Positions 24,865-33,550 of a stretch of 39,001 bases of DNA are shown here, piece by piece. Within the stretch, counting starts at the first letter, position 1, and the number at the start of each line of letters is the position of its first letter. The notes beneath the pieces were generated by a model, which saw only the letters and a program-made list of their open reading frames with translations, had not been told where the DNA came from and did not search any database. The position numbers were made by a program, and so were the translations under genes. The DNA comes from CAIKZJ01 sp964626015 (GTDB lineage Bacteria; Bacteroidota; Ignavibacteria; Tepidaquicellales; Tepidaquicellaceae), in the NCBI GenBank assembly GCA_964626015.1, contig CAZVCC010000029.1, positions 1 through 39,001 on the forward strand, read 5' to 3'.

Positions 24865-26594
24865 AAAAGATATTATTAAACACTTCATTATTCGCAATAT
24901 TAATAACATTACTGGTTGTTATATACGGTTCAATGGATATAAATGAAAACAAAGCCGTTACTCAGGTTAAAGAAAAGCAAGAAGCTGTTGTACCTGTTCA
25001 AAAACTTGACGTTATGATTAATGAAAGTAAGGTTAAGTATAGTTTCAGCAGAATTAACCTATTTGAGATACAAAACACTCCTTTTACAAAAAGTGATATT
25101 GCCAGGGATATTAAAAAAGCTACTAACCTGAAAATTGATAAGACGGTTCTTAATAATTTGTTCAGGAATAAAAATCCGCATATAACTTTATCATTGCCCT
25201 TAGATTCGAAGAACTCTGTTACTTTAGAGCTAAAGGAAGTACAGTTGCTTTCCGATGATTTTAAGCTTGCGACGAGTAACAATGTTGTACAGAGTTTTAT
25301 CAAGGGAGTATTTTACCGCGGTATCGTATCCGGCGAGGAGAATTCAATTGCTGCAATAAGTATATTTGAAAATCTTGTTATGGGAGTTGTATCGAATGAA
25401 GCGGGGACTTTTAATATAGGACCGGTAAATGACAATTCCAATAACACGAATTACATCATTTACAACGAAAAGGACCTTCTTGTAAATAATGATTTTAAAT
25501 GCAAAGTCGACGGACTTGATATGCATCTGTATAAAACAGATGATAACCAATCATCTCATAAAGAAACAGGTGATGCAATTACGGGAAGGCTTCCGGTAAA
25601 AATTTATATTGAAGCTGATTATAAACTATATCAGGATAAAGGCTCTGACATAAATGCAGTTGGAAGTTTCATTTCAGGATTCTACAATTCAGTAGCTACA
25701 ATTTACCAGAATGAATTTATTCCCATACAAATTTCTTCGATAGTAGTTTGGGATACACCCGATCCATACAGATTCCTGAACGATTCGTACACATATCTGC
25801 TGAAATTCGGCGGAAACAGGAGGGACAATTTTAACGGTGATCTTGCACAATTATTAAGTTCGAGACCTCTTAATTTAGGCGGTATTGCATGGATTGGAAT
25901 GCTTTGCGGAAGCTATAATACACAGGACAGTTCCGGAAGGTTTTCTTTCTGCAATATTGACCCGACATACTACAGTTATCCTACTTATTCGTGGACTGTA
26001 ATGGTGGCAACACATGAACTCGGTCATAATTTCGGATCAATGCATACACATGCATGCTGGTGGCCGACAAGATTTAACGCGATAACGGCAATTGATTCCT
26101 GCTATTTTGCAGAAGGTAACTGCTTTAGCGGCACAAAGCCTGCGACGGGTACTATCATGAGCTATTGTCATTTACAGGAACCTAACGGTGGAAGTATCGA
26201 TCCCAGACTTGGATTTGGCTCATTGCCCGGAGATACTATCAGATTAAGATACAATCAGTGCAGCAAATTCGGGGGAGTCGTAAATTCTTCTGAGGTACCT
26301 ACTGTGTTTGAACTGATGCAGAATTTCCCGAATCCGTTTAATCCGACAACAACAATAAGGGTTGCGTTGCCGGAAAATTCGTCAGTTACACTTAAAATAT
26401 ATGATATTAACGGAAGAGAAATTGCAACACTGCTGAACAACGAAAGTCATTCAACAGGTGTAATGAATTACGTCTTTAACTCAAGTGCTTATAATCTTTC
26501 AAGCGGAGTATATTTCTATAAAGTATTCGCTTCAGACGAAAGCACAAGGGCATTAAAATTCACAGAAGTTAAACGAATGATATTACTCAAATAA
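24861..26594 (+). CDS. Secreted reprolysin-like (M12B-type) metalloprotease with T9SS sorting domain
   Basis: A 577-residue secreted zinc endopeptidase. The leader is residues 1-23. A propeptide-like region extends to about 240, and the catalytic domain from about 245 ('GRLPVKIYIEADY') has the metzincin site HELGHNFGSMH (385-395), giving His385, His389 and His395. The Met-turn is 'TIMSYCH', and several cysteines around it could form disulfides as in adamalysins. The C-terminus carries 'NFPNPFNPTTTIRVALP' and ends '...GVYFYKVF...KRMILLK', a type A sorting domain for type IX secretion. It is coupled to the lipocalin-like gene upstream by a 4-base overlap and followed 3 bases later by a lipoprotein gene. 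Substrates are unknown. Confidence 0.93.
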   Translation: MKKILLNTSLFAILITLLVVIYGSMDINENKAVTQVKEKQEAVVPVQKLDVMINESKVKYSFSRINLFEIQNTPFTKSDIARDIKKATNLKIDKTVLNNLFRNKNPHITLSLPLDSKNSVTLELKEVQLLSDDFKLATSNNVVQSFIKGVFYRGIVSGEENSIAAISIFENLVMGVVSNEAGTFNIGPVNDNSNNTNYIIYNEKDLLVNNDFKCKVDGLDMHLYKTDDNQSSHKETGDAITGRLPVKIYIEADYKLYQDKGSDINAVGSFISGFYNSVATIYQNEFIPIQISSIVVWDTPDPYRFLNDSYTYLLKFGGNRRDNFNGDLAQLLSSRPLNLGGIAWIGMLCGSYNTQDSSGRFSFCNIDPTYYSYPTYSWTVMVATHELGHNFGSMHTHACWWPTRFNAITAIDSCYFAEGNCFSGTKPATGTIMSYCHLQEPNGGSIDPRLGFGSLPGDTIRLRYNQCSKFGGVVNSSEVPTVFELMQNFPNPFNPTTTIRVALPENSSVTLKIYDINGREIATLLNNESHSTGVMNYVFNSSAYNLSSGVYFYKVFASDESTRALKFTEVKRMILLK

Positions 26595-26597
26595 ACT

Positions 26598-27053
26598 ATG
26601 AAAAATTACTTTTATCTTATTATGGCTTTTGCTTTTTTAGCTGCTACATATTCGGGATGTACTAACTGCTCAGATAAAGAAGTTGTGTACAGTCCGTTCG
26701 TTAAATCCTTATTCGGTAATTACAACTTTTCGATGACTGATTCGACTGGAAAAATTATAGTTGAAGGAACTATCAGTCCCAAAGATTTCAATGACCCGAA
26801 TATATCAGGTATTTACACTGTTACAAATTTCATCGAAAGTAGTTTTAAATCAGAGATTAATCAGTCCGGAAGCTTTACCGGAGTCCTTGACGAGAAAGCA
26901 AGAAAGGTTTTTGTTAATATGAACCCAAAAATATCAGATAATAACATATATCTGAGGCTTGAAGTAATCGGTACTGAACTAAAAGGTACATGGGAAAAGT
27001 CAACTATGATGGGTCTAAAAGGCAATGGAAACTTTTCAGCTACAAAGAAATAG
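26598..27053 (+). CDS. Hypothetical lipoprotein
   Basis: A 151-residue protein with lipobox TYSGC (Cys21) and a beta-rich mature part with Gly-turns ('GNYNFSMTDSTGKIIVEGTI', 'GSFTGVLDEKARKVFVNM', 'LKGTWEKSTMMGLKGNGNFSA'). The repeated short strands suggest a small beta-barrel or lipocalin-like fold, but no family is recognised. It starts 3 bases after the metalloprotease stop, so it is probably the third gene of that unit. A long hairpin follows its stop. Confidence 0.7.
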   Translation: MKNYFYLIMAFAFLAATYSGCTNCSDKEVVYSPFVKSLFGNYNFSMTDSTGKIIVEGTISPKDFNDPNISGIYTVTNFIESSFKSEINQSGSFTGVLDEKARKVFVNMNPKISDNNIYLRLEVIGTELKGTWEKSTMMGLKGNGNFSATKK

Positions 27054-27072
27054 TAAACTTTAAAAAACATAA

Positions 27073-27101
27073 AGCAATGAAACTGTAGACATTTTATTGC
27101 T
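27073..27101 (+). terminator. Hairpin after the lipoprotein gene, possible weak terminator
   Basis: AGCAATGAAA / TTTTATTGCT forms a 10-bp stem with one G-T pair and a 9-base loop, starting 20 bases after the lipoprotein stop. There is no T-run after it, so it may be a processing or attenuation structure rather than a terminator. Confidence 0.35.
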
Positions 27102-27122
27102 GTATTAGGGAGTAATATTTAT

Positions 27123-27563
27123 ATGCAAAAGAAAGAGATCAACAGAAGAGATTTCTTAAAGAAAGGCGCTAAAACTATTGCAGCGGGAGCTTTAACATTA
27201 AGTTCGTTCGAAGTACTTAAACTTATGGCATCAACAGATAACACTGGAAATGTTGAGGGGACTGCAGAAAAGATTATTAATTTAGCGGATTATCCAGCAC
27301 TCGCAAATGCTGGCGGATATACGATGATTACAGAAAAGGTTATTGTAATACGTAAATCCTCAACAAAATTTGTTGCAATCAATATTGTATGTACACACAA
27401 GAAATGCGATGTGGATTATGACGGAAAGGGATTTGAGTGTCCCTGTCATGGTTCAACATTTAACGGCAACGGAAAGGTTCTGGAGGGTCCTGCTACAAAG
27501 AACTTAAAATCATACAAGGTAACATACAATTCTTCGGATAATACACTAACAATAAATATGTAA
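27123..27563 (+). CDS. Tat-exported Rieske [2Fe-2S] protein
   Basis: A 146-residue electron-transfer protein. The twin-arginine leader is 'NRRDFLKKGAKTIAAGA'. The Rieske domain has both cluster boxes: CTHKKC (ligands Cys90 and His92, with Cys95) and CPCHGS (Cys106 and His109, with Cys108). Cys95 and Cys108 should form the disulfide found in high-potential Rieske proteins of bc-type complexes. No cytochrome b, cytochrome c1 or oxygenase gene is adjacent: upstream is the protease unit and downstream, 15 bases away, glycogen synthase. It could serve a cytochrome bc or alternative complex encoded elsewhere, or act as a free periplasmic carrier. Confidence 0.92.
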   Translation: MQKKEINRRDFLKKGAKTIAAGALTLSSFEVLKLMASTDNTGNVEGTAEKIINLADYPALANAGGYTMITEKVIVIRKSSTKFVAINIVCTHKKCDVDYDGKGFECPCHGSTFNGNGKVLEGPATKNLKSYKVTYNSSDNTLTINM

Positions 27564-27578
27564 TAACTTAATTTCATT

Positions 27579-29012
27579 ATGAAAGTATGCTTCATTACGA
27601 GCGAGTGTGTACCATACGTTAAGACGGGCGGATTAGCTGATGTAAGCGGTTCTCTTCCTTATGCATTAAACAAGAACAATGCAGATGTTAAAATATTTCT
27701 TCCTCTTTATGATACTATAGACCGTATAAAATACGGGATAAAACCAGCGGAAGGATTATCTGACTCAGTGTCAATAGGAAGTACTAACTACTCTTACAAC
27801 GTATTCAATACCAAACATGCGAGTGTACTCGACGTTTATTTTATCGAATGTCCAGAATATTTTAACCGGGGAGTTGTATACACGAATGATGTTGATGAAA
27901 ATGAGAGATATATACTGTTCCAACATGCCATTCTGAAAACTCTTCAGAAAATGAAATGGGCTCCTGATGTTTTTCATTGCAACGACTGGCAGTCGGCATT
28001 AATTCCTTCATTACTGAAACTGCAGTACTCATGGGATACACTCTTTAAAAAATCGAAGTCGTTATTATCAATACATAACATAGGTTATCAGGGCATTTTT
28101 TCAGAGGATTCTGTTGTTAAAGCAGGGTTCGAAGGCAGCTTGTTCGTACTCGGCGGTCCTTTTGAGTATAACAGATTTGTTAATTTTCTTAAAGCAGGTA
28201 TATATTATGCTGATGTAATATCTACAGTAAGTCCCACTTATGCAAATGAAATACAAACACCCGAGTTTGGTTCAGGTCTAGACGGGGTTTTGCGTTCAAG
28301 AGGAGGAAATGTTTACGGAATACTGAACGGGATAGATAATAACGATTGGAATCCGAGGACAGATAAACTTATAAAGAAGAATTATACATTTCCAACTATA
28401 AAGGATAAGTACGAAAACAAGAAACATCTTCTTGAGATATCCGGTCTTGAATCAGACGTGAATATTCCTCTGTTTGGAATCGTTTCCCGGCTTGCATGGC
28501 AAAAAGGATTTGAATTGATACTTGAATTAATAAACAAAAGAATTGACGAAAACTTTAAGTTGGTGATACTTGGTGCGGGTGAAAAGAAATATGAAGATGC
28601 TTTTTCCGCTTTGATGAATAAGTATCCAGACAAAGTTAAAATATTCATAGAGTACAACAACGTAATAGCTCATCTGATAACAGCAGGGTCGGATTTTTTC
28701 TTCATGCCTTCAAGATACGAACCGTGCGGTCTGAATCAGATGTACAGCCTCAATTACGGAACACTTCCGATAGTGAGAAATGTTGGAGGACTTGCTGATA
28801 CGGTAATAGATATTGAAAATGAAAACGGGAACGGTTTTTCATTTAACGAGTTCGCACTTGCGGGTCTTGAATACACGTTTGATAAAGCATTAAGATTGTA
28901 TGAAGATAAAAATAAAATGAAGAATGTTATTAAGCGGGGTATGTATTCAGATTTCAGCTGGGATAAGTCAGCAAAGGAATATCTTGACTTGTATCAAAAA
29001 ATTACTTCGTAA
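27579..29012 (+). CDS. glgA: Glycogen synthase (ADP-glucose type)
   Basis: Transfers glucosyl units from ADP-glucose to a growing alpha-1,4-glucan. It has 477 residues, typical of GT5 GlgA. The N-terminal KTGGLADV motif (Lys15) binds the nucleotide sugar. 'DVFHCNDWQSALIP' and 'SIHNIGYQG' are conserved, and the C-terminal E-x7-E-type motif region is 'PSRYEPCGLNQMYSLNYGT' followed by 'GGLADTV'. It lies 15 bases after the Rieske gene, though a functional link is not obvious. It converges on the MFS gene with a single base between stop codons. No glgC or glgB is present in the window. Confidence 0.96.
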   Translation: MKVCFITSECVPYVKTGGLADVSGSLPYALNKNNADVKIFLPLYDTIDRIKYGIKPAEGLSDSVSIGSTNYSYNVFNTKHASVLDVYFIECPEYFNRGVVYTNDVDENERYILFQHAILKTLQKMKWAPDVFHCNDWQSALIPSLLKLQYSWDTLFKKSKSLLSIHNIGYQGIFSEDSVVKAGFEGSLFVLGGPFEYNRFVNFLKAGIYYADVISTVSPTYANEIQTPEFGSGLDGVLRSRGGNVYGILNGIDNNDWNPRTDKLIKKNYTFPTIKDKYENKKHLLEISGLESDVNIPLFGIVSRLAWQKGFELILELINKRIDENFKLVILGAGEKKYEDAFSALMNKYPDKVKIFIEYNNVIAHLITAGSDFFFMPSRYEPCGLNQMYSLNYGTLPIVRNVGGLADTVIDIENENGNGFSFNEFALAGLEYTFDKALRLYEDKNKMKNVIKRGMYSDFSWDKSAKEYLDLYQKITS

Positions 29013-29013
29013 A

Positions 29014-30243
29014 CTAAATTGATTTGCTTATCAGCTTATTTCTAAGGACAACTATTGCAATAATAGTAATTACCGTCATAAAAATTGCACCCGAAATAAA
29101 CGGATAATGATAGTCAAACCTGTCGTATATAAACCCGCCCCAAAGCGGACCGAGGAATCTAGCAAGAGAGCTTAATGACTGGTTTATACCAAGGACACCC
29201 CCCTGATCCTGTCTGCTGACATTCTGTGAAATTAACCCAAGTGCCATCGCATTGTTTAAACCATTGCCGAATGCGAGTAATGTCAGGACAGCAAGAAGAA
29301 TCCACACGTTTGTTGAAAACGGAATGAAGAATAAACCTATAGCAACAAGCACATTTCCAAATATTACGGATTTATCTTCACCGATATATTTCTTAAACGG
29401 TTTAATTAGAGTTGACTGAACGATAGCAGCAATAATTCCAAGGAAAGATAACAGATATCCTGTCTGTTCTTCATTCATACCAAGTCCATCTTTTCTCTCA
29501 ATGAAATACTGGAAGTTTCCGAAAATGTTTGCGAATGAAAAAGTAATGAAGAAGAATATGATAACGTATATACCGACATCTTTATGTTTTAATACATCAT
29601 TAACGGCTTTAAGATTGACAATCTTTACATCTCTGAAACTGAAATTTTGTTTATTGCTGATTCTTAAATCGTCAGGAAGAGTTTCCTGAAAAATAGCAAC
29701 ACAAACAATAAGAGAAATAAGTGAAAATATTGCGGAAAAAATCAGCGGGACACCGTATCCGAAATAGTGAGAAAGAAACCCGCCGAGTGCAGGACCAAAC
29801 ACAAACCCGAGTCCAAAAGCGGCACCAATAATTCCCATTCCCTTTGAACGTTCTTCTGGAGTCGTCACATCGGAAACTACCGCTTGTGCTGCGGATAAGT
29901 TTGCTGAAAAGAATCCTGCAAAAGCTCTTGCAATAAAAAGCAATGCTACGGAAGGGATAACATTAGTAAAAACAAGAGCCATTAGAGTATACGCGATTAC
30001 ATTTCCTGCTAAGGACATTTTCAAAATTGGTTTTCTTCCGTAAACATCCGACAAGGAACCCCATACAGGAGTAAAAATAAATTGCATTAAAGAATATATT
30101 CCAGTGAGCAGTCCGATTTCAGTCTTGCTCATTACAAGAACTTTCTCGGTAAAGAAAGGAAGTACGGGTATAATTATTCCAAAACCAAGAAGGTCAATAA
30201 AGATAACAAGAAATATTACAAACAGTGCTCTTTTGTTGTTCAT
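29014..30243 (-). CDS. MFS transporter, TetA/DHA1-like exporter
   Basis: A 409-residue major facilitator protein with about twelve membrane segments. The loop 2-3 signature is 'GSLSDVYGRKPIL', and the segment-5 motif C region is 'GAAFGLGFVFGPALGG', which marks drug:H+ antiporters of the TetA-like group ('FIARAFAGFFSANLSAAQAVVSD'). The substrate is unknown, and resistance cannot be claimed from the sequence. It begins 3 bases after the stop of the site-2 protease gene on the same strand, so the two are co-transcribed. Confidence 0.9.
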   Translation of the reverse strand: MNNKRALFVIFLVIFIDLLGFGIIIPVLPFFTEKVLVMSKTEIGLLTGIYSLMQFIFTPVWGSLSDVYGRKPILKMSLAGNVIAYTLMALVFTNVIPSVALLFIARAFAGFFSANLSAAQAVVSDVTTPEERSKGMGIIGAAFGLGFVFGPALGGFLSHYFGYGVPLIFSAIFSLISLIVCVAIFQETLPDDLRISNKQNFSFRDVKIVNLKAVNDVLKHKDVGIYVIIFFFITFSFANIFGNFQYFIERKDGLGMNEEQTGYLLSFLGIIAAIVQSTLIKPFKKYIGEDKSVIFGNVLVAIGLFFIPFSTNVWILLAVLTLLAFGNGLNNAMALGLISQNVSRQDQGGVLGINQSLSSLARFLGPLWGGFIYDRFDYHYPFISGAIFMTVITIIAIVVLRNKLISKSI

Positions 30244-30246
30244 AGA

Positions 30247-31245
30247 TTAAAACCCCTCGCTGACAGGTATTGGGCAGAAAGACACAACAAAGATAAAATA
30301 AGAAAACCATCCGAGGAGAATTCTTGATTTTCCGAGCGGTTCGTTTAAATCTCTGCAAACCGGGGGATGTTTGATTTTAATTATAAATAGAATTAGTAAA
30401 GCCCAAACGAGCCAGTTGATAGAACCGATTGTTACATTGATATTTAATAGTGGTAAGATTCCAATAACTCCGAAAAGCAGTAATATGTAGAAAACAACAT
30501 ATCCTATATACTTAGATTTTTCTCCAAACATTGTATATGAAATATGACCGCCGTCGAGCTGTCCGACAGGCATCATATTGAGAGAAGTAATTAACAGACC
30601 GAACCAGCCTACGCATAAAAAAGGGTAGTGGTAAATTTCATTCATAGGGGGTATAAATACGGAGCTGTTTAAAGAAAACAACTTTTCCAGAACCAGAAAT
30701 ACAATGTTGTACCCGAATGTTAATCCGCCCGTAGGAATTCCTGTGTTAGTGTATTCAGGATGTATCTGATATAAATAATCAATCGGAGGCAGTGCAGCAA
30801 AGCCTATTACGAGAAAGATTAATGTTAAAATCCAGCCAGCTAAAGGTCCTGCGATACCAACATCAAACAAAGACTTTCTTGAATGATTTGGTGAAAGCAT
30901 CTTTATTACAGCACCCATTGTTCCGAAAGGATTAAGAAACAGGAACGGAAATGGTATATAGTAAGGAAGAGTAACATCTATTTTATGAAATCGTGCTGCA
31001 AAGTAGTGACCGAATTCGTGTGCGGTTATCACGCTGAGAATGAGTAATGAATATGTTAAACCTTTGGTAAAATTATCAAGCTGATAAGGGTCTATGTTTT
31101 GCCATCCGACACCTGCGAGCGTTGTTGTAAAAAATGTAAGAAGAAAGAGTAGTATGTTTATTAAGAATAGAGGTTTTTTTCTTCTATTGTTATAATCACT
31201 GCGTACATCCTCTGCTTGATAATGTTTTTCGTTTAAATCCTGCAT
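30247..31245 (-). CDS. Site-2 protease family (M50) membrane metalloprotease
   Basis: A 332-residue polytopic membrane protein with zinc motif HEFGH (His76, Glu77, His80) in a membrane segment and the second motif 'NMMPVGQLDGGH' supplying Asp231. About six to seven hydrophobic segments are seen; 'GIAGPLAGWILTL' is the conserved glycine motif. No PDZ domain is visible, so it is not a classic RseP but the simpler type found widely in bacteria and plastids (EGY-like). It would cut substrates within the membrane; targets are unknown. It is read with the MFS gene and shares a 91-base divergent promoter region with a CPBP protease gene. Confidence 0.92.
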   Translation of the reverse strand: MQDLNEKHYQAEDVRSDYNNRRKKPLFLINILLFLLTFFTTTLAGVGWQNIDPYQLDNFTKGLTYSLLILSVITAHEFGHYFAARFHKIDVTLPYYIPFPFLFLNPFGTMGAVIKMLSPNHSRKSLFDVGIAGPLAGWILTLIFLVIGFAALPPIDYLYQIHPEYTNTGIPTGGLTFGYNIVFLVLEKLFSLNSSVFIPPMNEIYHYPFLCVGWFGLLITSLNMMPVGQLDGGHISYTMFGEKSKYIGYVVFYILLLFGVIGILPLLNINVTIGSINWLVWALLILFIIKIKHPPVCRDLNEPLGKSRILLGWFSYFIFVVSFCPIPVSEGF

Positions 31246-31336
31246 TAATAAAAATAAATTTATTCTGATTGAAAATCAATTTTATAAAGAACCTTTAAAT
31301 TGACAGTAATAATTCATAATTTGCATAAAAATTATT

Positions 31337-32272
31337 TTGGACAAAACCGAAAACAAGAATGAAAACAGCGGAATAAAAGCTCCGCTTGCTAACATGCAGC
31401 CTGCGTTGTTTGTAGTCCTTTCTTTGATGGTTGTATTCATTACGTATCAGATTTTCGGAGGACTACTTAGTTTGTTCATATACGGTAAAGACCTTAAAAC
31501 ACTCGATACAGATGTTAATACAGCGAGAATAATAATATCCTTTTCGCAATTCATGTTCATACTTGTTCCTGTACTTTTGCTCAATTTGCTGCAGGGAAGC
31601 AGACCAAAAGAGACATTCCGGCTTAATAAACCGAAGCAGTCAGTGTTCTGGCTCGGAATCGCAGGTATGGTAGTTGTACAGCCTGCCTTACAGTCTTTCA
31701 TGTATCTGCAGAGCTTATTGCTTAAATCACTGCCGTTTGGAGGAGAGGCAATAAAACAGATAAAGGAATTAATGGATGCTCTCGAAGCAGTAACTCTTAA
31801 TCTTGTGAATGCACACAGCATAGGAGAGTTTGTGCTCGTTGCATTTGTGATAGCAGTAACTCCTGCGATTTGCGAAGAGTTTTTCTTCAGAGGTCTTGTA
31901 TTTTATAACTTTGAACGCACAATGATAAGCAGTAAAGCAATATTTTTGACAGGTTTTATATTTGCTGTTTTTCATTTCCACCCTTTTAATCTGATTCCTT
32001 TAGTTCTGCTCGGGTATTATCTAACGTATGTAGTTTACTATTCAGGGAGTATTTTTACGGGGATAGCTGTTCATTTCGTAAATAATTTTCTTTCAGCTTA
32101 TCTTGTATTCCGTTACGGTAAGGAGGGATTCGAAAATCCTGACGGTACTATATATGACAATATGCCGCTTATTGTTACAGGAATAATTTCATTTGTTTTG
32201 TTTATTATTCTTCTGAGATTAATAAAGAACAAAGGGACTGAAAATAAAGATAAAATTGTGATTGATGTCTAA
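31337..32272 (+). CDS. CPBP-family intramembrane metalloprotease
   Basis: A 311-residue membrane protein with about eight hydrophobic segments and the complete CPBP/Abi motif set: motif 1 EEFFFRG (Glu180, Glu181, Arg185), motif 2 'FHFHPFN' (His213/His215), and motif 3 HFVNN (His246, Asn250). This is the Rce1-like glutamate intramembrane protease fold. The substrate is unknown. The start is a TTG at 31337, giving a polar leader; an ATG at codon 20 (MQPALF) is an alternative that still keeps the first membrane segment. It is the first gene of a six-gene rightward run, and the next gene overlaps its end. Confidence 0.9.
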   Translation: MDKTENKNENSGIKAPLANMQPALFVVLSLMVVFITYQIFGGLLSLFIYGKDLKTLDTDVNTARIIISFSQFMFILVPVLLLNLLQGSRPKETFRLNKPKQSVFWLGIAGMVVVQPALQSFMYLQSLLLKSLPFGGEAIKQIKELMDALEAVTLNLVNAHSIGEFVLVAFVIAVTPAICEEFFFRGLVFYNFERTMISSKAIFLTGFIFAVFHFHPFNLIPLVLLGYYLTYVVYYSGSIFTGIAVHFVNNFLSAYLVFRYGKEGFENPDGTIYDNMPLIVTGIISFVLFIILLRLIKNKGTENKDKIVIDV

Positions 32273-33053
32273 TACAACAACAAGGGTGTTAATGAGCGTA
32301 ATCGGTATTCCGCTGATTCTGGTTTTAGTCTATGCCGGCGGTTATGCTTTCTTTGCTTTGGTATTGCTGATTCAGACCTTATGTTTTTATGAGCTTATTA
32401 TAATGTTCAGACAAAAGGATTTAATGACAGATATATATACTTCGGTTTTATTATCAATAATTACGATAACATTTCACATATATTTCCATGAATACTTTAA
32501 TACTGTTTTCATTACTGCTTTATTTTTCACTTTCCTATTAATAGCATTAAGCAGTAAAGAGAACAAAACTAAAACGGCAGGGCTGGTTTTATTCGGGCTC
32601 GTGTACATCACAGTCCCTTTCACTTTGCTTTTTGAGCTTGGAAGAAACTATCTTTTAGTTTATCTGCTTTTATTTCTGATTTGGGCGAATGACAGCTTTG
32701 CTTTTTTCGGGGGCAAGTATTTCGGAAAACACAAGTTTTCCAAAATCAGCCCGAATAAAACCGTTGAAGGTCTGATATCCGGGTTTATGTTTACAGTATT
32801 AACATCGATTGCTTTTCATTTCATAACCAAAGAAATCACGTTAACGGACAGTCTCGTAACAGGAGGACTTGTGAGCGTAATGGCTCCTATCGGGGATCTA
32901 TTCGAGTCATTTCTGAAGAGATACACGGGAGTAAAAGATTCATCGCGTTTAATACCGGGACACGGAGGTATACTGGACAGGTTCGACAGTTTAATATTCT
33001 GCACTCCATTTATATATATTTATTTTAAACACATAAAATATTTAATAAATTAA
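32265..33053 (+). CDS. cdsA: Phosphatidate cytidylyltransferase
   Basis: Makes CDP-diacylglycerol from phosphatidate and CTP, the branch point of phospholipid synthesis, in the inner membrane. It has 262 residues with about seven membrane segments. The full CDS signature is present near the C-terminus: 'SFLKRYTGVKD' followed by 'IPGHGGILDRFDS', and 'WANDSFAFFGGKYFGKHK' precedes it as in the family. The ATG at 32265 overlaps the CPBP stop by 8 bases; a TTG one codon earlier is not needed. About 50 bases separate it from the next gene. Confidence 0.95.
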   Translation: MSNTTTRVLMSVIGIPLILVLVYAGGYAFFALVLLIQTLCFYELIIMFRQKDLMTDIYTSVLLSIITITFHIYFHEYFNTVFITALFFTFLLIALSSKENKTKTAGLVLFGLVYITVPFTLLFELGRNYLLVYLLLFLIWANDSFAFFGGKYFGKHKFSKISPNKTVEGLISGFMFTVLTSIAFHFITKEITLTDSLVTGGLVSVMAPIGDLFESFLKRYTGVKDSSRLIPGHGGILDRFDSLIFCTPFIYIYFKHIKYLIN

Positions 33054-33103
33054 CTTGAATGAGTAAATTAATTTTATAATTTTAACGTAAACAAATATTA
33101 ATA

Positions 33104-33550
33104 TTGAAACGAAGCAAAGAAAAGAAGAAAGAAAAGAATAATCTAATGGAACCGTATGACGACGACGTCATGAACGACCCTGAGGATAATGAAAAGTATT
33201 CAACAGACGATGAAGAACTTTTAGAAGAAGAAAAGAAACTCTTAAGCAAGAAACCCAGAGCAAAGTTAGTAAGCGTTTATGAACTAATCGGGAAACCCGG
33301 TAAGTACAGCAAAGACGGCAACATAGATAAGAAGAAATATCTCGAATTGCTATCCTTAATAGAAAAGCATAACGTTCTGGTTCATTTCAACAGTGAATAC
33401 ACGATAAAGGAAAAATACGAGTTTATAACGAATGAAGTGTTTGCACAGTTTGTGGAAAACGACAAAGGAAAAACGAGCAAGGTTTTTGTTTACGAAGATT
33501 ACCACCCGGATAAGTACTCGGAGATTGAAGACGAGGAGGAATATACCTGA
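33104..33550 (+). CDS. Hypothetical charged protein
   Basis: A 148-residue protein with an extremely charged N-terminal third: a Lys/Glu block (KRSKEKKKEK), then an acidic stretch rich in Asp and Glu to about residue 48. A compact region follows ('KLVSVYELIGKPG', 'LELLSLIEKHNVLVHF', 'YEFITNEVFAQFVE') and an acidic tail. The N-terminus is probably disordered. I do not recognise the folded part. The start is TTG at 33104; ATG at 33146 (MEPYDDD) would remove the basic block. Its TGA directly abuts the TTG start of the thioredoxin-like gene, so the two are likely coupled. Confidence 0.7.
   Translation: MKRSKEKKKEKNNLMEPYDDDVMNDPEDNEKYSTDDEELLEEEKKLLSKKPRAKLVSVYELIGKPGKYSKDGNIDKKKYLELLSLIEKHNVLVHFNSEYTIKEKYEFITNEVFAQFVENDKGKTSKVFVYEDYHPDKYSEIEDEEEYT

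Noticed and set aside
28382..28660. 92-codon leftward frame within glgA
   Set aside because: It is antisense to glycogen synthase coding sequence and shows no independent features.
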